From positions 1-24,231 of the forward strand of contig UQJU01000019.1 of the NCBI GenBank assembly GCA_900541355.1: 24,231 nt of DNA, written 5' to 3'. The notes under the pieces were generated by a model. It was not told the origin of the DNA. It saw only the letters and a program-made list of their open reading frames with translations, and did not search any database. Source of the stretch: Candidatus Avelusimicrobium fimicolum. Its GTDB lineage: Bacteria > Elusimicrobiota > Elusimicrobia > Elusimicrobiales > Elusimicrobiaceae. Numbering within the stretch: position 1 is the stretch's first letter; every line of letters begins with the position of its first letter. Positions 7,312-15,347 of the stretch are shown here, piece after piece. The position numbers were made by a program, and so were the translations under genes.

Positions 7312-7320
7312 ATTATACCA
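7312..7320 (-). promoter_or_regulatory. Extended -10 directly before rplU
   Basis: On the minus strand TGG is followed by a perfect TATAAT (7317-7312) and then AAACTT-ATG. The predicted transcription start is the A of the ATG. No convincing -35 is seen, as is usual for extended -10 promoters. Confidence 0.6.
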
Positions 7321-7324
7321 AATA

Positions 7325-7408
7325 AAGAGACACCTCTCCCGCCCCCTTTTACCTTGCGGTGCGGGGCCAAAAGGGCGTTCTCCCTTAATTTGTATATATA
7401 TTATAACA
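7325..7408 (-). promoter_or_regulatory. Distal rplU promoter and structured leader
   Basis: A second extended -10, TGTTATAAT, occupies 7408-7400 on the minus strand. Transcripts from it would carry an ~88-base leader with a GC-rich helix (CGCCC with GGGCG and TTTT with AAAA, around 7340-7377). Several bacteria have an L21 leader RNA for autoregulation. Whether this is one cannot be judged by eye. Confidence 0.4.
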
Positions 7409-7476
7409 TAAATTTTGCGCTTATGGCGGGGTGTTATTTTCGGCAGACGTGCAGGCAGAGTGCAAATTTAATAGAA

Positions 7477-7482
7477 TATAAT
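7477..7482 (+). promoter_or_regulatory. -10 element for dnaJ
   Basis: A perfect TATAAT lies 17 bases before the dnaJ ATG, giving a leader of only about 11 bases that contains AAGGA. No clear -35 is present. No CIRCE-like inverted repeat is visible upstream. Confidence 0.5.
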
Positions 7483-7499
7483 AAAGAGAATTAAGGACT

Positions 7500-8612
7500 A
7501 TGCCTACTAAAATGAAAGAAGATTATTATCAAATCCTCGGTATTGAGCGTACCGCCACCGAGGTAGAAATTAAGTCTGCGTTCCGGCGACAGGCTATGAA
7601 ATTCCACCCGGACAGAAATCCGGGCAATAAAGAAGCCGAAGAACAATTTAAAAAAGTAAACGAAGCGTTTTCCGTTTTGTCGGACCCGCAAAAAAAGCAG
7701 ATGTATGACCAATACGGCCACGAGGGTATGTCGGGGGCAGGCGGTTTTGGCGGGTTTAATGCAGGGGGCTTTGGGGATATTAACGATATTTTCGGCTCTG
7801 TGTTTGGCGATATGTTCGGCGGGGCATTTGGCGGCGGCCGCCGCGGAGCGCCGCGTGCCCAACGGGGGGAAGATTTAAAGTTGGATGTTACCCTGACTTT
7901 GGAGGAAGCGTTTGCGGGCAAAGAAGTTCCCGTAGATTATACCCGCCTAGACAACTGTGCCGAATGCGACGGTTCCGGTGCCGCCCCGGGCTCTGCGCGC
8001 AAAACATGCCGTTCCTGCAATGGAACGGGTACGGTAACGTATTCGCAAGGATTTTTCAGTATGCGCCAAGTTTGCCCCGATTGTGGCGGCAAAGGTACAG
8101 TGGTGGAAAAACCGTGTTCCTCCTGTAAAGGTAGCGGTACCAAACGCGTAAAGGAAAATATTACCGTTAAAATTCCCTCCGGCGTGCGTACGGGTGTAAC
8201 CTTGCGCGTGTCCAACGGGGGCGATATCGGTACCAACGGCGGCGGTTTCGGCGATTTGTATGTAGAAGTACACGTTAAAGAGCATAAAATATTTAAGCGC
8301 GCGGGAGATGATTTGCTGATTGATGCGCCGATTACTTATCCTCAGGCTGTTTTGGGCGGTAGTATTAAGGTGCCAACAATTGAGGGAAAAGAAATTGAGG
8401 TTACAATTCCCAAAGGCACACAGTTCGGCTCTGTGATTAAAGTGCAGGGTAACGGGATGCCGCGCCTGGGGAAAAAGGGCTTTGGCGATTTGCTCGTCAA
8501 TGTGAAAATTGAAGTGCTTAAAAAGCCGACGGCCCGCCAAAAGGAACTGTTGGAGGAACTTGCCAAGGAAACCGGCGGCAAAAAGAGTTTTTTAAAAGAG
8601 TTGTTTTCGTAA
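7500..8612 (+). CDS. dnaJ: Chaperone protein DnaJ
   Basis: The 370-residue type I Hsp40 has all parts: J domain (about 7-72) with HPD at 36-38, a Gly/Phe-rich linker (about 76-116), a zinc-finger domain (about 153-213) with four CxxCxGxG repeats (CAECDGSG, CRSCNGTG, CPDCGGKG, CSSCKGSG), and the C-terminal substrate-binding barrels. It stimulates DnaK ATPase and hands over unfolded proteins in the cytoplasm. ATG at 7500 has AAGGA very close. The ATG at 7512 (MKEDYYQILG) is an alternative. dnaK and grpE are not adjacent, and a terminator follows. Confidence 0.97.
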   Translation: MPTKMKEDYYQILGIERTATEVEIKSAFRRQAMKFHPDRNPGNKEAEEQFKKVNEAFSVLSDPQKKQMYDQYGHEGMSGAGGFGGFNAGGFGDINDIFGSVFGDMFGGAFGGGRRGAPRAQRGEDLKLDVTLTLEEAFAGKEVPVDYTRLDNCAECDGSGAAPGSARKTCRSCNGTGTVTYSQGFFSMRQVCPDCGGKGTVVEKPCSSCKGSGTKRVKENITVKIPSGVRTGVTLRVSNGGDIGTNGGGFGDLYVEVHVKEHKIFKRAGDDLLIDAPITYPQAVLGGSIKVPTIEGKEIEVTIPKGTQFGSVIKVQGNGMPRLGKKGFGDLLVNVKIEVLKKPTARQKELLEELAKETGGKKSFLKELFS

Positions 8613-8623
8613 GGTTTATAGAA

Positions 8624-8666
8624 ACAAAAAAGCGGTCTGCCTTTTATCGGCAGGCCGCTTTTTTGT
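8624..8666. terminator. Bidirectional terminator between dnaJ and mnmA
   Basis: An 18-bp stem with one G-U pairs ACAAAAAAGCGGTCTGCC (8624-8641) with its partner at 8649-8666 across a 7-nt loop. Both flanks carry A/T runs, serving the two convergent genes. Confidence 0.94.
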
Positions 8667-8713
8667 GCAAATCAAAGGACCAACAGTTGGGTGGAGTGCA
8701 AAAGTTGTTTGGC

Positions 8714-9793
8714 TTACTCAATAATGCCGCCGCCGAGGACAATGTCCCCATCGTACATTACGGCCGACTGACCCGCAGTAATAGACATTTGCGGCTCGTC
8801 AAACGCTGCTTCTATGCACCCATTTTCAAGCACGCGCACGGTGGCTTTGGCCGGGTTGTGCAAGTTGCGGATTTTAATTTCGCACCGGAACTCTTGCGCG
8901 GGCGCTTCACCCGCCACCCACGATACCTTATCTGCCGTTAGTTTTTGGGAGTATAAGGCCTCTTTCGGCCCGATAACCACTTGGTTTTTAGCCGCATCCA
9001 ACCGCACCACATACATCGGCGTTTTAAAGCCGCTAATACCAAGCCCCTTGCGCTTGCCGATGGTGTAGTGCCACAAACCTTCGTGGCGGGCAACCGCTTG
9101 TCCGTCCAGCGTAACGATATCGCCCGGCTTGCTGGGGAAGTTTAACAAATCGTTGTAATCCCCGCAGTAAAAGTCCTGGCTGTCCTCTTTATCGGCTACT
9201 TCCAGCCCGGCCTTGCGCGCAATTTCGCGAATTTCGGGTTTGGTCATTTCGCCCAAGGGGAACAGTACGCGGGAAAGTTGCCGCTGGGTTAAGCGGTGCA
9301 AAAAGTAACTTTGGTCGCGCGATAAATCTTTGGCTTTTTTCAATAAATATTTGCCCGATTTTTCGTCAAACTCCACGCGGGCATAGTGCCCGGTGGCAAA
9401 TTTATCAAATTTAATTCCTTGCTTTTCGGCGGCGCTGGGCAAAACGCCGAATTTAATCAAACTGTTACACAGTACGCACGGATTCGGTGTGCGCCCGCAG
9501 GAATATTCCAGGCGGAAATTATCCAATACGGCGCGGCGGTACGGGTCCCGGCAGTCCACTTTTACAAAGTCAATGCCGAGTTTGCGGGCAATACCTTCCA
9601 CCTCTTGTAAATCTTCTTTTTCGGGAGATAAACACGCGTTTTTTTGGTATGGCCCCTCTGGTACTGGGAGCGACGGGTCCCATACAATCATCGTAGCGCC
9701 GATGACGTGGTACCCCTTGTCTTTTAAAATAACGGCCGAAGCGGCGGAATCCACCCCGCCGGATAGGCCGATTAGGATTGTCTCTTTTTCCAT
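8714..9793 (-). CDS. mnmA: tRNA-specific 2-thiouridylase MnmA
   Basis: The 359-residue protein thiolates U34 of tRNA-Lys, -Glu and -Gln in the cytoplasm. Visible motifs are the PP-loop SGGVDS (11-16) that adenylates the base, NPCVLCN with Cys106, and the second catalytic cysteine Cys210 in SQDFYCGD. The C-terminal beta-barrel ends DGDIVLGGG. The open frame begins one codon earlier at a TTG (9796), but ATG at 9793 is better placed behind AGAGGG. It is monocistronic: a terminator lies upstream and the bidirectional terminator downstream. Confidence 0.96.
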   Translation of the reverse strand: MEKETILIGLSGGVDSAASAVILKDKGYHVIGATMIVWDPSLPVPEGPYQKNACLSPEKEDLQEVEGIARKLGIDFVKVDCRDPYRRAVLDNFRLEYSCGRTPNPCVLCNSLIKFGVLPSAAEKQGIKFDKFATGHYARVEFDEKSGKYLLKKAKDLSRDQSYFLHRLTQRQLSRVLFPLGEMTKPEIREIARKAGLEVADKEDSQDFYCGDYNDLLNFPSKPGDIVTLDGQAVARHEGLWHYTIGKRKGLGISGFKTPMYVVRLDAAKNQVVIGPKEALYSQKLTADKVSWVAGEAPAQEFRCEIKIRNLHNPAKATVRVLENGCIEAAFDEPQMSITAGQSAVMYDGDIVLGGGIIE

Positions 9794-9848
9794 CAATTCC
9801 CTCTTTATGTTAAATTGTACTTTAGGTTGAAAGCCAAAAGGACACTAT

Positions 9849-9854
9849 ATTATA
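9849..9854 (-). promoter_or_regulatory. -10 element for mnmA
   Basis: On the minus strand TATAAT occupies 9854-9849, giving a leader of about 50 bases. The -35 is not convincing. A second candidate -10, TACAAT, lies nearer the gene. Confidence 0.4.
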
Positions 9855-9889
9855 GTATTTCACCTTGTGTGAACGCTACCCATAACCCA

Positions 9890-9919
9890 TAAAAATACCC
9901 GGCGGGATAGCCGGGTATT
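9890..9919 (-). terminator. Intrinsic terminator after the GAF/HD-GYP gene
   Basis: AATACCCGGC (9894-9903) pairs with GCCGGGTATT (9910-9919) across a 6-nt loop, with T residues following on the minus strand. It ends the glc-like operon. Confidence 0.9.
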
Positions 9920-9922
9920 AAA

Positions 9923-11113
9923 TCAGTTGCTTTGGTTTTGCTCCGCCGCGGGGACGGGGGCTGAAACCTCGTGATTGGCGGGATTATTGTTATATAATTT
10001 ACGCACGGAGGGGTAAATTTTTTTGAACGCCGCCACAATGTGCGGGTCAAACGATTTACCGGATTCTTCCAAAATATACGCGTAGGCATCATCAGTCTTC
10101 CACGCTTTTTTATATACGCGGAACATACATAGCGCATCAAACACGTCGGCCACCGTTACAATGCGGGCCTCTATCGGTATTTCCTCACCCTTTAACCCTT
10201 TGGGATAGCCCGAACCGTTCCATTTTTCGTGGTGGTAGAGGCTCATCTTGTGAGCGATTTTAAGCACTTGGGAGTGCGCGCCTTCCAAAATGCGCCCGCC
10301 GTAAATGGTGTGCGATTTCATTATTTCAAATTCGTCGGGGGTTAGTTTGCCGGGTTTTAGCAAAATGTTATCAGCCAAAGCCACCTTGCCGATATCGTGC
10401 AAGGGACTGGCGTTTTTAATCAGTTCGGCATCGTGCTTGTTAAGCCCCAAGGCCAGGGCCAGTAAATAGGAAATAATACTGATATTTTTTAAGTGGGCGC
10501 GGGTGTCCTGCTGGTCGCGGTATTCGGCGGTAACGGCCAGCCGGTAAATAGTTTCCAACTGCGCGACGTGGACGTCTTGGTACAATTTGGCGATTTCAAT
10601 CGCGCTGCCCGCCAAGGTGGCAAGCAGGAGCAAAATGCCCTCGTCCTTTTTGTCAAAGGGGGTTCCGTCGGCCTTGTTGGCTACCTGAAAAACACCTAAC
10701 ACTTTGCCGGAGTTATTTTTGAGCGGGATAGCCAGCATAGAGTGGGTGCGGAAATCAGTTACCATATCCACATCCATAGAAAAACGCGGGTCCTCATAAG
10801 CATTGGGCAAGTTGATAGTTTCGCCGGTGCGGGCTACCAAAGAAATTACCCCGTTGCCGTTGAGCGGTACGCGGATTTCGGTATGTTCCAAGCCCCGCCC
10901 TTGGGCAATTTTAGACCACAGTTCGTTTTTTTCTACATCTTTTAAATAAATGGTGCACCGCCCTACGTCTAACATTTTGGTAATTTGTTGGGCGATGATA
11001 TCCAGTAGTTTATCTAATCGGAGTTCGCAGGAGATGCGCGCCCCGAATTCCACCAATAAGTTTAACTTCTCTTCGGCGGAAAGTTTGCCGTTTTCCGGCC
11101 TAAATGATTGCAT
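9923..11113 (-). CDS. GAF-HD-GYP protein, likely cyclic di-GMP phosphodiesterase
   Basis: The 396-residue cytoplasmic protein has an N-terminal GAF sensor domain (about 30-178, with VANKADGTPFDKKDEGILLL) and an HD-GYP domain (about 190-370). Metal-binding residues are present: His239-Asp240 in LHDIGK, His268, His294/295 and Asp323. The diagnostic GYP is at 302-304 in WNGSGYPKGL. Active HD-GYP enzymes hydrolyse c-di-GMP to GMP. The intact motifs argue for activity. The usual LTSxRPYR segment reads LCMFRVYKKAW, a modest divergence. No membrane span or receiver domain is present. The start lies seven bases after the GlcF-like gene, so it is co-transcribed with the oxidase genes. Confidence 0.9.
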   Translation of the reverse strand: MQSFRPENGKLSAEEKLNLLVEFGARISCELRLDKLLDIIAQQITKMLDVGRCTIYLKDVEKNELWSKIAQGRGLEHTEIRVPLNGNGVISLVARTGETINLPNAYEDPRFSMDVDMVTDFRTHSMLAIPLKNNSGKVLGVFQVANKADGTPFDKKDEGILLLLATLAGSAIEIAKLYQDVHVAQLETIYRLAVTAEYRDQQDTRAHLKNISIISYLLALALGLNKHDAELIKNASPLHDIGKVALADNILLKPGKLTPDEFEIMKSHTIYGGRILEGAHSQVLKIAHKMSLYHHEKWNGSGYPKGLKGEEIPIEARIVTVADVFDALCMFRVYKKAWKTDDAYAYILEESGKSFDPHIVAAFKKIYPSVRKLYNNNPANHEVSAPVPAAEQNQSN

Positions 11114-11120
11114 ATGCTTC

Positions 11121-12431
11121 TCACCCGTTTAAGCGTACGAAGTGGTCTGCCTTGGCTGACGGATAAAACTTTTTCAAATAAAAATTTAATTCCAAGGCGG
11201 ACAGCCCTGACAATGTAAACACAGTCCCTGTCTGTGTCCGGGCGGTGCTTTGCACGGCGCGGAGCCAAATTTCGGGCGCGCAGTTAAACCGTACAAAACT
11301 ATAACCGAACGCGGGAGAATCCGCATCCTTATACAAACACTCTACAAAATTTTTCTTAAAAAGTGTCTTTAAAGTTGTTTGAGCCTTGTCAAAAACTTTG
11401 CCCTCACGCAAAAAGAGAGCCCCTTTGTCTAACCGTACGGGCGCATTTTTAAAGTTTTCCGCGCCGGCCGGCTTGCGGGGTAAAATGTCCGTAACAAATT
11501 TAAGATTCTTGGCAAATTCCTGCGCTTTTTTGTGCCATTTCGGCCACGCGGTAAAAAGTTGCCCCGCGCGGGACAGAAAGAGATATACATCTATGCTGTC
11601 TGTCAGCAAGGGGAGTTTCCCGGTTGTTTCCCAGCGGACCAGCAGCCTTTTAACCGTGCGGCGGCTTTGGCGCAAATCCCCATATACATAATCAAACAGT
11701 CCGCTTGGGGTGTTGCCCCATACGGCGGTGCGGTGTTTTTGGTTGGCGGTTTTTAAAACCGTTGCGGCTAAATCAGGGATGCAAAATTCCGCTTCCAGCG
11801 AGGGCAAATAAATAAGCGTGGATTTTTCGGGCGCGGTGGAAATGCCTTGCTGTTTGAGGACTTTTGCGAGGGGTGGTGTGCGGCGGGGAAGAATTGGGCT
11901 GGCATAATTTACCCACCCAAAGCCGCATAAACGGGCGAGGCCGGTTTTGTTTGCCAAAAAAACAAGTCCGCACGCCCGCAAAAAGGCTCCCAGGCGTACT
12001 AGGCGGCTAAATAAGTGCGGGTGCTTGGTGCGCCAGGCAAGAAGCGTAAACAAAGTTTTAGGCAAGGTGTTTAGTTGCAAGGTCCGGCGCAGTTCCAGCA
12101 TATGTTCGGCCGTTGGAATTTTGCCTGCACAGGCTTGCGTACAACGCCCGCACAACAAACAGGAATTGACCGCGCGCTCCAACAGGGGGCGGCTGTTTTT
12201 TACGTTTAATTTTTTTTCGGCTATCAAGCGCGCCAGTTGATTGCGCCCGCGTGGAGAAAAAGTTTCCTCATGAGTCAGCCAATAGGTTGGGCAGGATTGC
12301 TGGCAACTTCCGCAACGGTTGCAAAAGCAAAGGGAGTCATATACGCTTCTTTCGCCAAACGGTGTATCCAACAGCGTTAAATGCCGTTTGGGGTGCAAGG
12401 GGTCTAGTTGCGGCGGAATCAAATCAAACAT
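11121..12431 (-). CDS. GlcF-like iron-sulfur subunit with degenerate CCG region
   Basis: The 436-residue protein opens with two [4Fe-4S] motifs: Cys37/40/43/47 (CNRCGSCQQSCP) and Cys91/94/97/101 (CLLCGRCTQAC). This is the arrangement of the glycolate oxidase Fe-S subunit GlcF and related D-lactate oxidases, which pass electrons from the flavin subunit to the membrane pool. GlcF proteins normally also have two C-terminal CCG domains with Cys-Cys pairs. Here no CC pair exists; only scattered cysteines remain (EAEFCIPD, VECLYKDA, RFNCAPE). It overlaps the upstream flavoprotein gene by eight bases, so the pair is translationally coupled. Physiological substrate unknown. Confidence 0.8.
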   Translation of the reverse strand: MFDLIPPQLDPLHPKRHLTLLDTPFGERSVYDSLCFCNRCGSCQQSCPTYWLTHEETFSPRGRNQLARLIAEKKLNVKNSRPLLERAVNSCLLCGRCTQACAGKIPTAEHMLELRRTLQLNTLPKTLFTLLAWRTKHPHLFSRLVRLGAFLRACGLVFLANKTGLARLCGFGWVNYASPILPRRTPPLAKVLKQQGISTAPEKSTLIYLPSLEAEFCIPDLAATVLKTANQKHRTAVWGNTPSGLFDYVYGDLRQSRRTVKRLLVRWETTGKLPLLTDSIDVYLFLSRAGQLFTAWPKWHKKAQEFAKNLKFVTDILPRKPAGAENFKNAPVRLDKGALFLREGKVFDKAQTTLKTLFKKNFVECLYKDADSPAFGYSFVRFNCAPEIWLRAVQSTARTQTGTVFTLSGLSALELNFYLKKFYPSAKADHFVRLNG

Positions 12432-14418
12432 TTTTTTCTCCTGCCAAAATAGGGAATAAATCCCCGGGGTCTAATTGCTTCTTAATAGAAGTCCAGAGCA
12501 ACTGGCCGTTTTCGCGCACAAACGGCTTTTCCGGGGCTGCGGGAACGGGCTTGGCATAGATTTTGAAAGTCAGCCGGGTTACAAGGCCCAAAGTGCCTTG
12601 GGAGCCTGCAAACAGGCGGGTTAAGTGATATCCGGCGGCATTTTTCATTAGTTTGCCGCCATAGCGGACGAGAGAGCCGTCCGGCAAAAGGGCTTCTATC
12701 CCCAAAACCTGCGCGTAAAAGGACGGCAGACAGCCGGAACAGAAAGCCCCGCCCAAAGTTCCCTTGCCGTTAGGCAAAATGCTGTAAACCCCGGCTTGTG
12801 TTAGGGCGCGTGCCAAATTTTTTAATGTAACGCCCGCCTCGGCGGTTACCGTATAATTAGTCTTATCTATTTCCAAAATTCGGTTTAGTGTCTGGGTGGA
12901 AAGCGTGTTGGCGGCTTTTGTTTTTAAGCGGGAATTTTCCCCGGTAATCAGGCACGGCGCGTGTGCTTTTTTGCGCAATAAAATTTTTTCTGCCAGTTGC
13001 TTTGCTGCGGCGGATAAGGGTGCTTGTTCCCGGGCTTTTTCCGTATAATTTACCGGAATTAATTTAAGCGGATTGGCTAAATTGTCCGGGTCAAAGGCGC
13101 GCTTGATTTGCACAAAAAGGTCCAAGGTCGGCTTATCGTATTGGTAAGCCATTACGGCGCGCTTTTCTACGCCTACTCCGTGTTCTCCCGATACAGTGCC
13201 CCCGCAATCCACGCAAGCCTGTAAAATTTCTTTTAGTGCTTTTGTTACGCGGACGGTGTCCGGACGGTTTCGCTCGTCAAAGATAATTTGCGGGTGAAAA
13301 TTACCGTCGCCCGCGTGGAAAAGCAAACTTGCGTAAATGTGTTGTTCGTCCAAAATACGGCGCACCTTTTCTAAGGCGCGCGGAAGTTCGCTCCGCGGCA
13401 CGGTGCCGTCGCCCACCATTACATTGGGGGCCAAACGGGCCATTGCCGCATATGCCGCCCGGCGGCCGAACCATAACTTTTGGCGTTCGGCTTCCGTTTT
13501 AGCCGGCAAAAATTTAAGAGAGTGATTTTTCAGGCAAATATCTTCCAACTGTTTTTCCTGCTCGGAAATTTCAGAGGGAGTGCCGTCCAACTCCAAAATC
13601 AGTAGGGCTTTTGCGTCCAACGGGTAGCCCGCGTGGGCAAATTCCTCCACGGCGCGGGTGGTAACGTCATCCATGGCTTCCACACACCGCGGGATAATGC
13701 CCTCAGCGGCTAAATCGCTGACCGTTTGCACACTGTCTGAAAGAGAGGGGAATGTTACCAAAAACGTTTTAATATGCTTGGCTACGGGCAGAATCCGCAC
13801 TTTTAATTGTTTAATTATGCCGAGCGTGCCTTCACTCCCGGCAATAAGTCCAATAAAATCGGGGCCGCCGTCTTTGCGGGATAAATGAAGTTCCGTTCCG
13901 TCGGGCAACACGAAATCAATTTCCAAAACATGGTCTATGGTGCCGCCGTATTTCATACAACGTGCGCCGCTTGCGTTTTGGGCCAGGTTGCCGCTTAACG
14001 TGCAAACGCGCTCGCTGGCGGGGTCCGGCGCGTAAAAGAAGCCAAGCGGAGCAAGGGCATCTTGCAGGTCTCCTCCGGTAACGCCCGGCTCTACCCACGC
14101 AAACCCCTCTTGGGTGTTTATTTGTAAAATTTTGTTTAGCGGAGCCACATTTAAAATAATGCCACCGTTTAAAGCGGCGCAACTGCCTGCGTGGTTGGTG
14201 GCACTGGCGCGCGGCACAAAAGGGATATGATAAGCGTGCAAAACCTTTAACACCGGGGCAATTACTTCTGCCTGGCGCAAGTGGATAAGTGCATCCGGCC
14301 GCGTGCGTGAAAGCGAACAGTCGTATGCGTAAACGGAAAGGGAAACCTCATCAGTCAGCAGGTTTTCTTTACCCACTATTTTTGTCAGTTCGGCGAAAGC
14401 GGCGGACGGTATTTTCAT
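12424..14418 (-). CDS. GlcD-GlcE fusion, FAD-linked 2-hydroxyacid oxidase
   Basis: At 664 residues it is far longer than GlcD (about 460-500). Residues 1-460 are GlcD: a PCMH-type FAD-binding domain with PRASATNHAG (69-78), then an oxidase C-terminal domain with FHAGDGNFHP (367-376) and SGEHGVG (410-416). Residues about 485-664 are a second FAD-binding domain matching GlcE: TAEAGVTLKNLA, GGKLMKNAAGYHLTRLFAGS (587-606) and the ending LDPGDLFP. It should oxidise glycolate, D-lactate or a similar 2-hydroxyacid, with electrons going to the Fe-S partner. The ATG follows AGGAATTT. It heads the operon with the GlcF-like and HD-GYP genes. Confidence 0.9.
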   Translation of the reverse strand: MKIPSAAFAELTKIVGKENLLTDEVSLSVYAYDCSLSRTRPDALIHLRQAEVIAPVLKVLHAYHIPFVPRASATNHAGSCAALNGGIILNVAPLNKILQINTQEGFAWVEPGVTGGDLQDALAPLGFFYAPDPASERVCTLSGNLAQNASGARCMKYGGTIDHVLEIDFVLPDGTELHLSRKDGGPDFIGLIAGSEGTLGIIKQLKVRILPVAKHIKTFLVTFPSLSDSVQTVSDLAAEGIIPRCVEAMDDVTTRAVEEFAHAGYPLDAKALLILELDGTPSEISEQEKQLEDICLKNHSLKFLPAKTEAERQKLWFGRRAAYAAMARLAPNVMVGDGTVPRSELPRALEKVRRILDEQHIYASLLFHAGDGNFHPQIIFDERNRPDTVRVTKALKEILQACVDCGGTVSGEHGVGVEKRAVMAYQYDKPTLDLFVQIKRAFDPDNLANPLKLIPVNYTEKAREQAPLSAAAKQLAEKILLRKKAHAPCLITGENSRLKTKAANTLSTQTLNRILEIDKTNYTVTAEAGVTLKNLARALTQAGVYSILPNGKGTLGGAFCSGCLPSFYAQVLGIEALLPDGSLVRYGGKLMKNAAGYHLTRLFAGSQGTLGLVTRLTFKIYAKPVPAAPEKPFVRENGQLLWTSIKKQLDPGDLFPILAGEKNV

Positions 14419-14498
14419 AAATTCCTACAAATTTTATACGTACCAACGTAAACTTTTTGTATATTATTATTATATTATTTGTATAAGGTACAAAACCA

Positions 14499-15302
14499 AT
14501 GCAAACCCAAAAGAACCCCAAGCGTGTGGTGGTAGTAGGCGACGTACACGGACAGTTTGACCCGTTTGTTAAAATTTTGCGCCACGCAAAATTGATAGAC
14601 GGACAAAACAACTGGTGCGGCGGACACGACCGTTTGGTGCAAATGGGGGATATTTTTGACAGAGGACCCTTTTCCCGCAAGGTGGACGACTTGTTGGACA
14701 CGATCCAGCAGCAGGCCAAAACGGCTGGCGGCGAGGTGGTACGCTTGGTAGGCAATCACGAATTGGAACCGCTTTTGTCTAACTTTGTTATTTCCGGTTT
14801 CAGCAAAGAGGAAGCCCAGTTTATGCGCGAAAAAATGACCCGCCAGGTACTCTGTGGGGATTTGCGCGCTGCCTATGCTTACAAAGGGTATTTATTCACG
14901 CACGCGGGTGTAACGCATAAATTGTACCGTATTTTTCAAATGCAGTTGGACGAGCCGAGTTCCAACAATTTAGCGGTGCTGATTAACCTGATTTTTAAGG
15001 AATCCATTAAACACGAATTTTTTAAGCACCCGATTTTCAACATCAGCATTCACCGCAAAGGAGTGAACCGCTTTGGCGGGATTTTCTGGGAAGATTTGGA
15101 CGATTTGGTGTCTTCTTATCCGGCCAGCCCGGTGTGGCAGATTGTGGGCCATACGCAGGTGGTTCATATTGTGGTGGATAAAACGGCGCGGATTATTCCG
15201 GTGGATGTGGGTTTGCACCGCAAATTGCAATATTTAGTGCTGGACGAAAAGGGCGTTCCCGAAATTGTGGACGTACCTGACGACCAACCGGCAGAGAATT
15301 AA
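14499..15302 (+). CDS. PPP-family metallophosphoesterase (Ser/Thr phosphatase-like)
   Basis: The 267-residue cytoplasmic protein carries the complete PPP metal site: GDVHG (14-18), GDIFDRG (50-56), GNHE (85-88), His135 in FTHAG and His218 in IVGHTQ. The GDxHG/GDxxDRG/GNHE triplet is typical of the PPP protein-phosphatase superfamily, including bacterial Shewanella-like phosphatases and diadenosine tetraphosphatases. Which substrate it uses, phosphoprotein or nucleotide, is not decided by sequence. No signal peptide is present. It is divergent from the glcDE fusion gene and monocistronic. AAGG ten bases before ATG is a weak ribosome site. Confidence 0.85.
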   Translation: MQTQKNPKRVVVVGDVHGQFDPFVKILRHAKLIDGQNNWCGGHDRLVQMGDIFDRGPFSRKVDDLLDTIQQQAKTAGGEVVRLVGNHELEPLLSNFVISGFSKEEAQFMREKMTRQVLCGDLRAAYAYKGYLFTHAGVTHKLYRIFQMQLDEPSSNNLAVLINLIFKESIKHEFFKHPIFNISIHRKGVNRFGGIFWEDLDDLVSSYPASPVWQIVGHTQVVHIVVDKTARIIPVDVGLHRKLQYLVLDEKGVPEIVDVPDDQPAEN

Positions 15303-15304
15303 AT

Positions 15305-15341
15305 AAAAACAGCGAGCATTAAATATGCCCGCTGTTTTTTT
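15305..15341. terminator. Bidirectional terminator between phosphatase gene and ybeY
   Basis: AAAAACAGCG (15305-15314) pairs with CGCTGTTTTT (15330-15339), continued after one mismatch by GCAT/ATGC around a 5-nt loop. A and T runs flank both sides for the convergent genes. Confidence 0.92.
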
Positions 15342-15347
15342 GTACTT

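Noticed and set aside
9791..9796. TTG start one codon upstream for mnmA.
   Set aside because: ATG at 9793 has better spacing to AGAGGG and adds nothing unusual.
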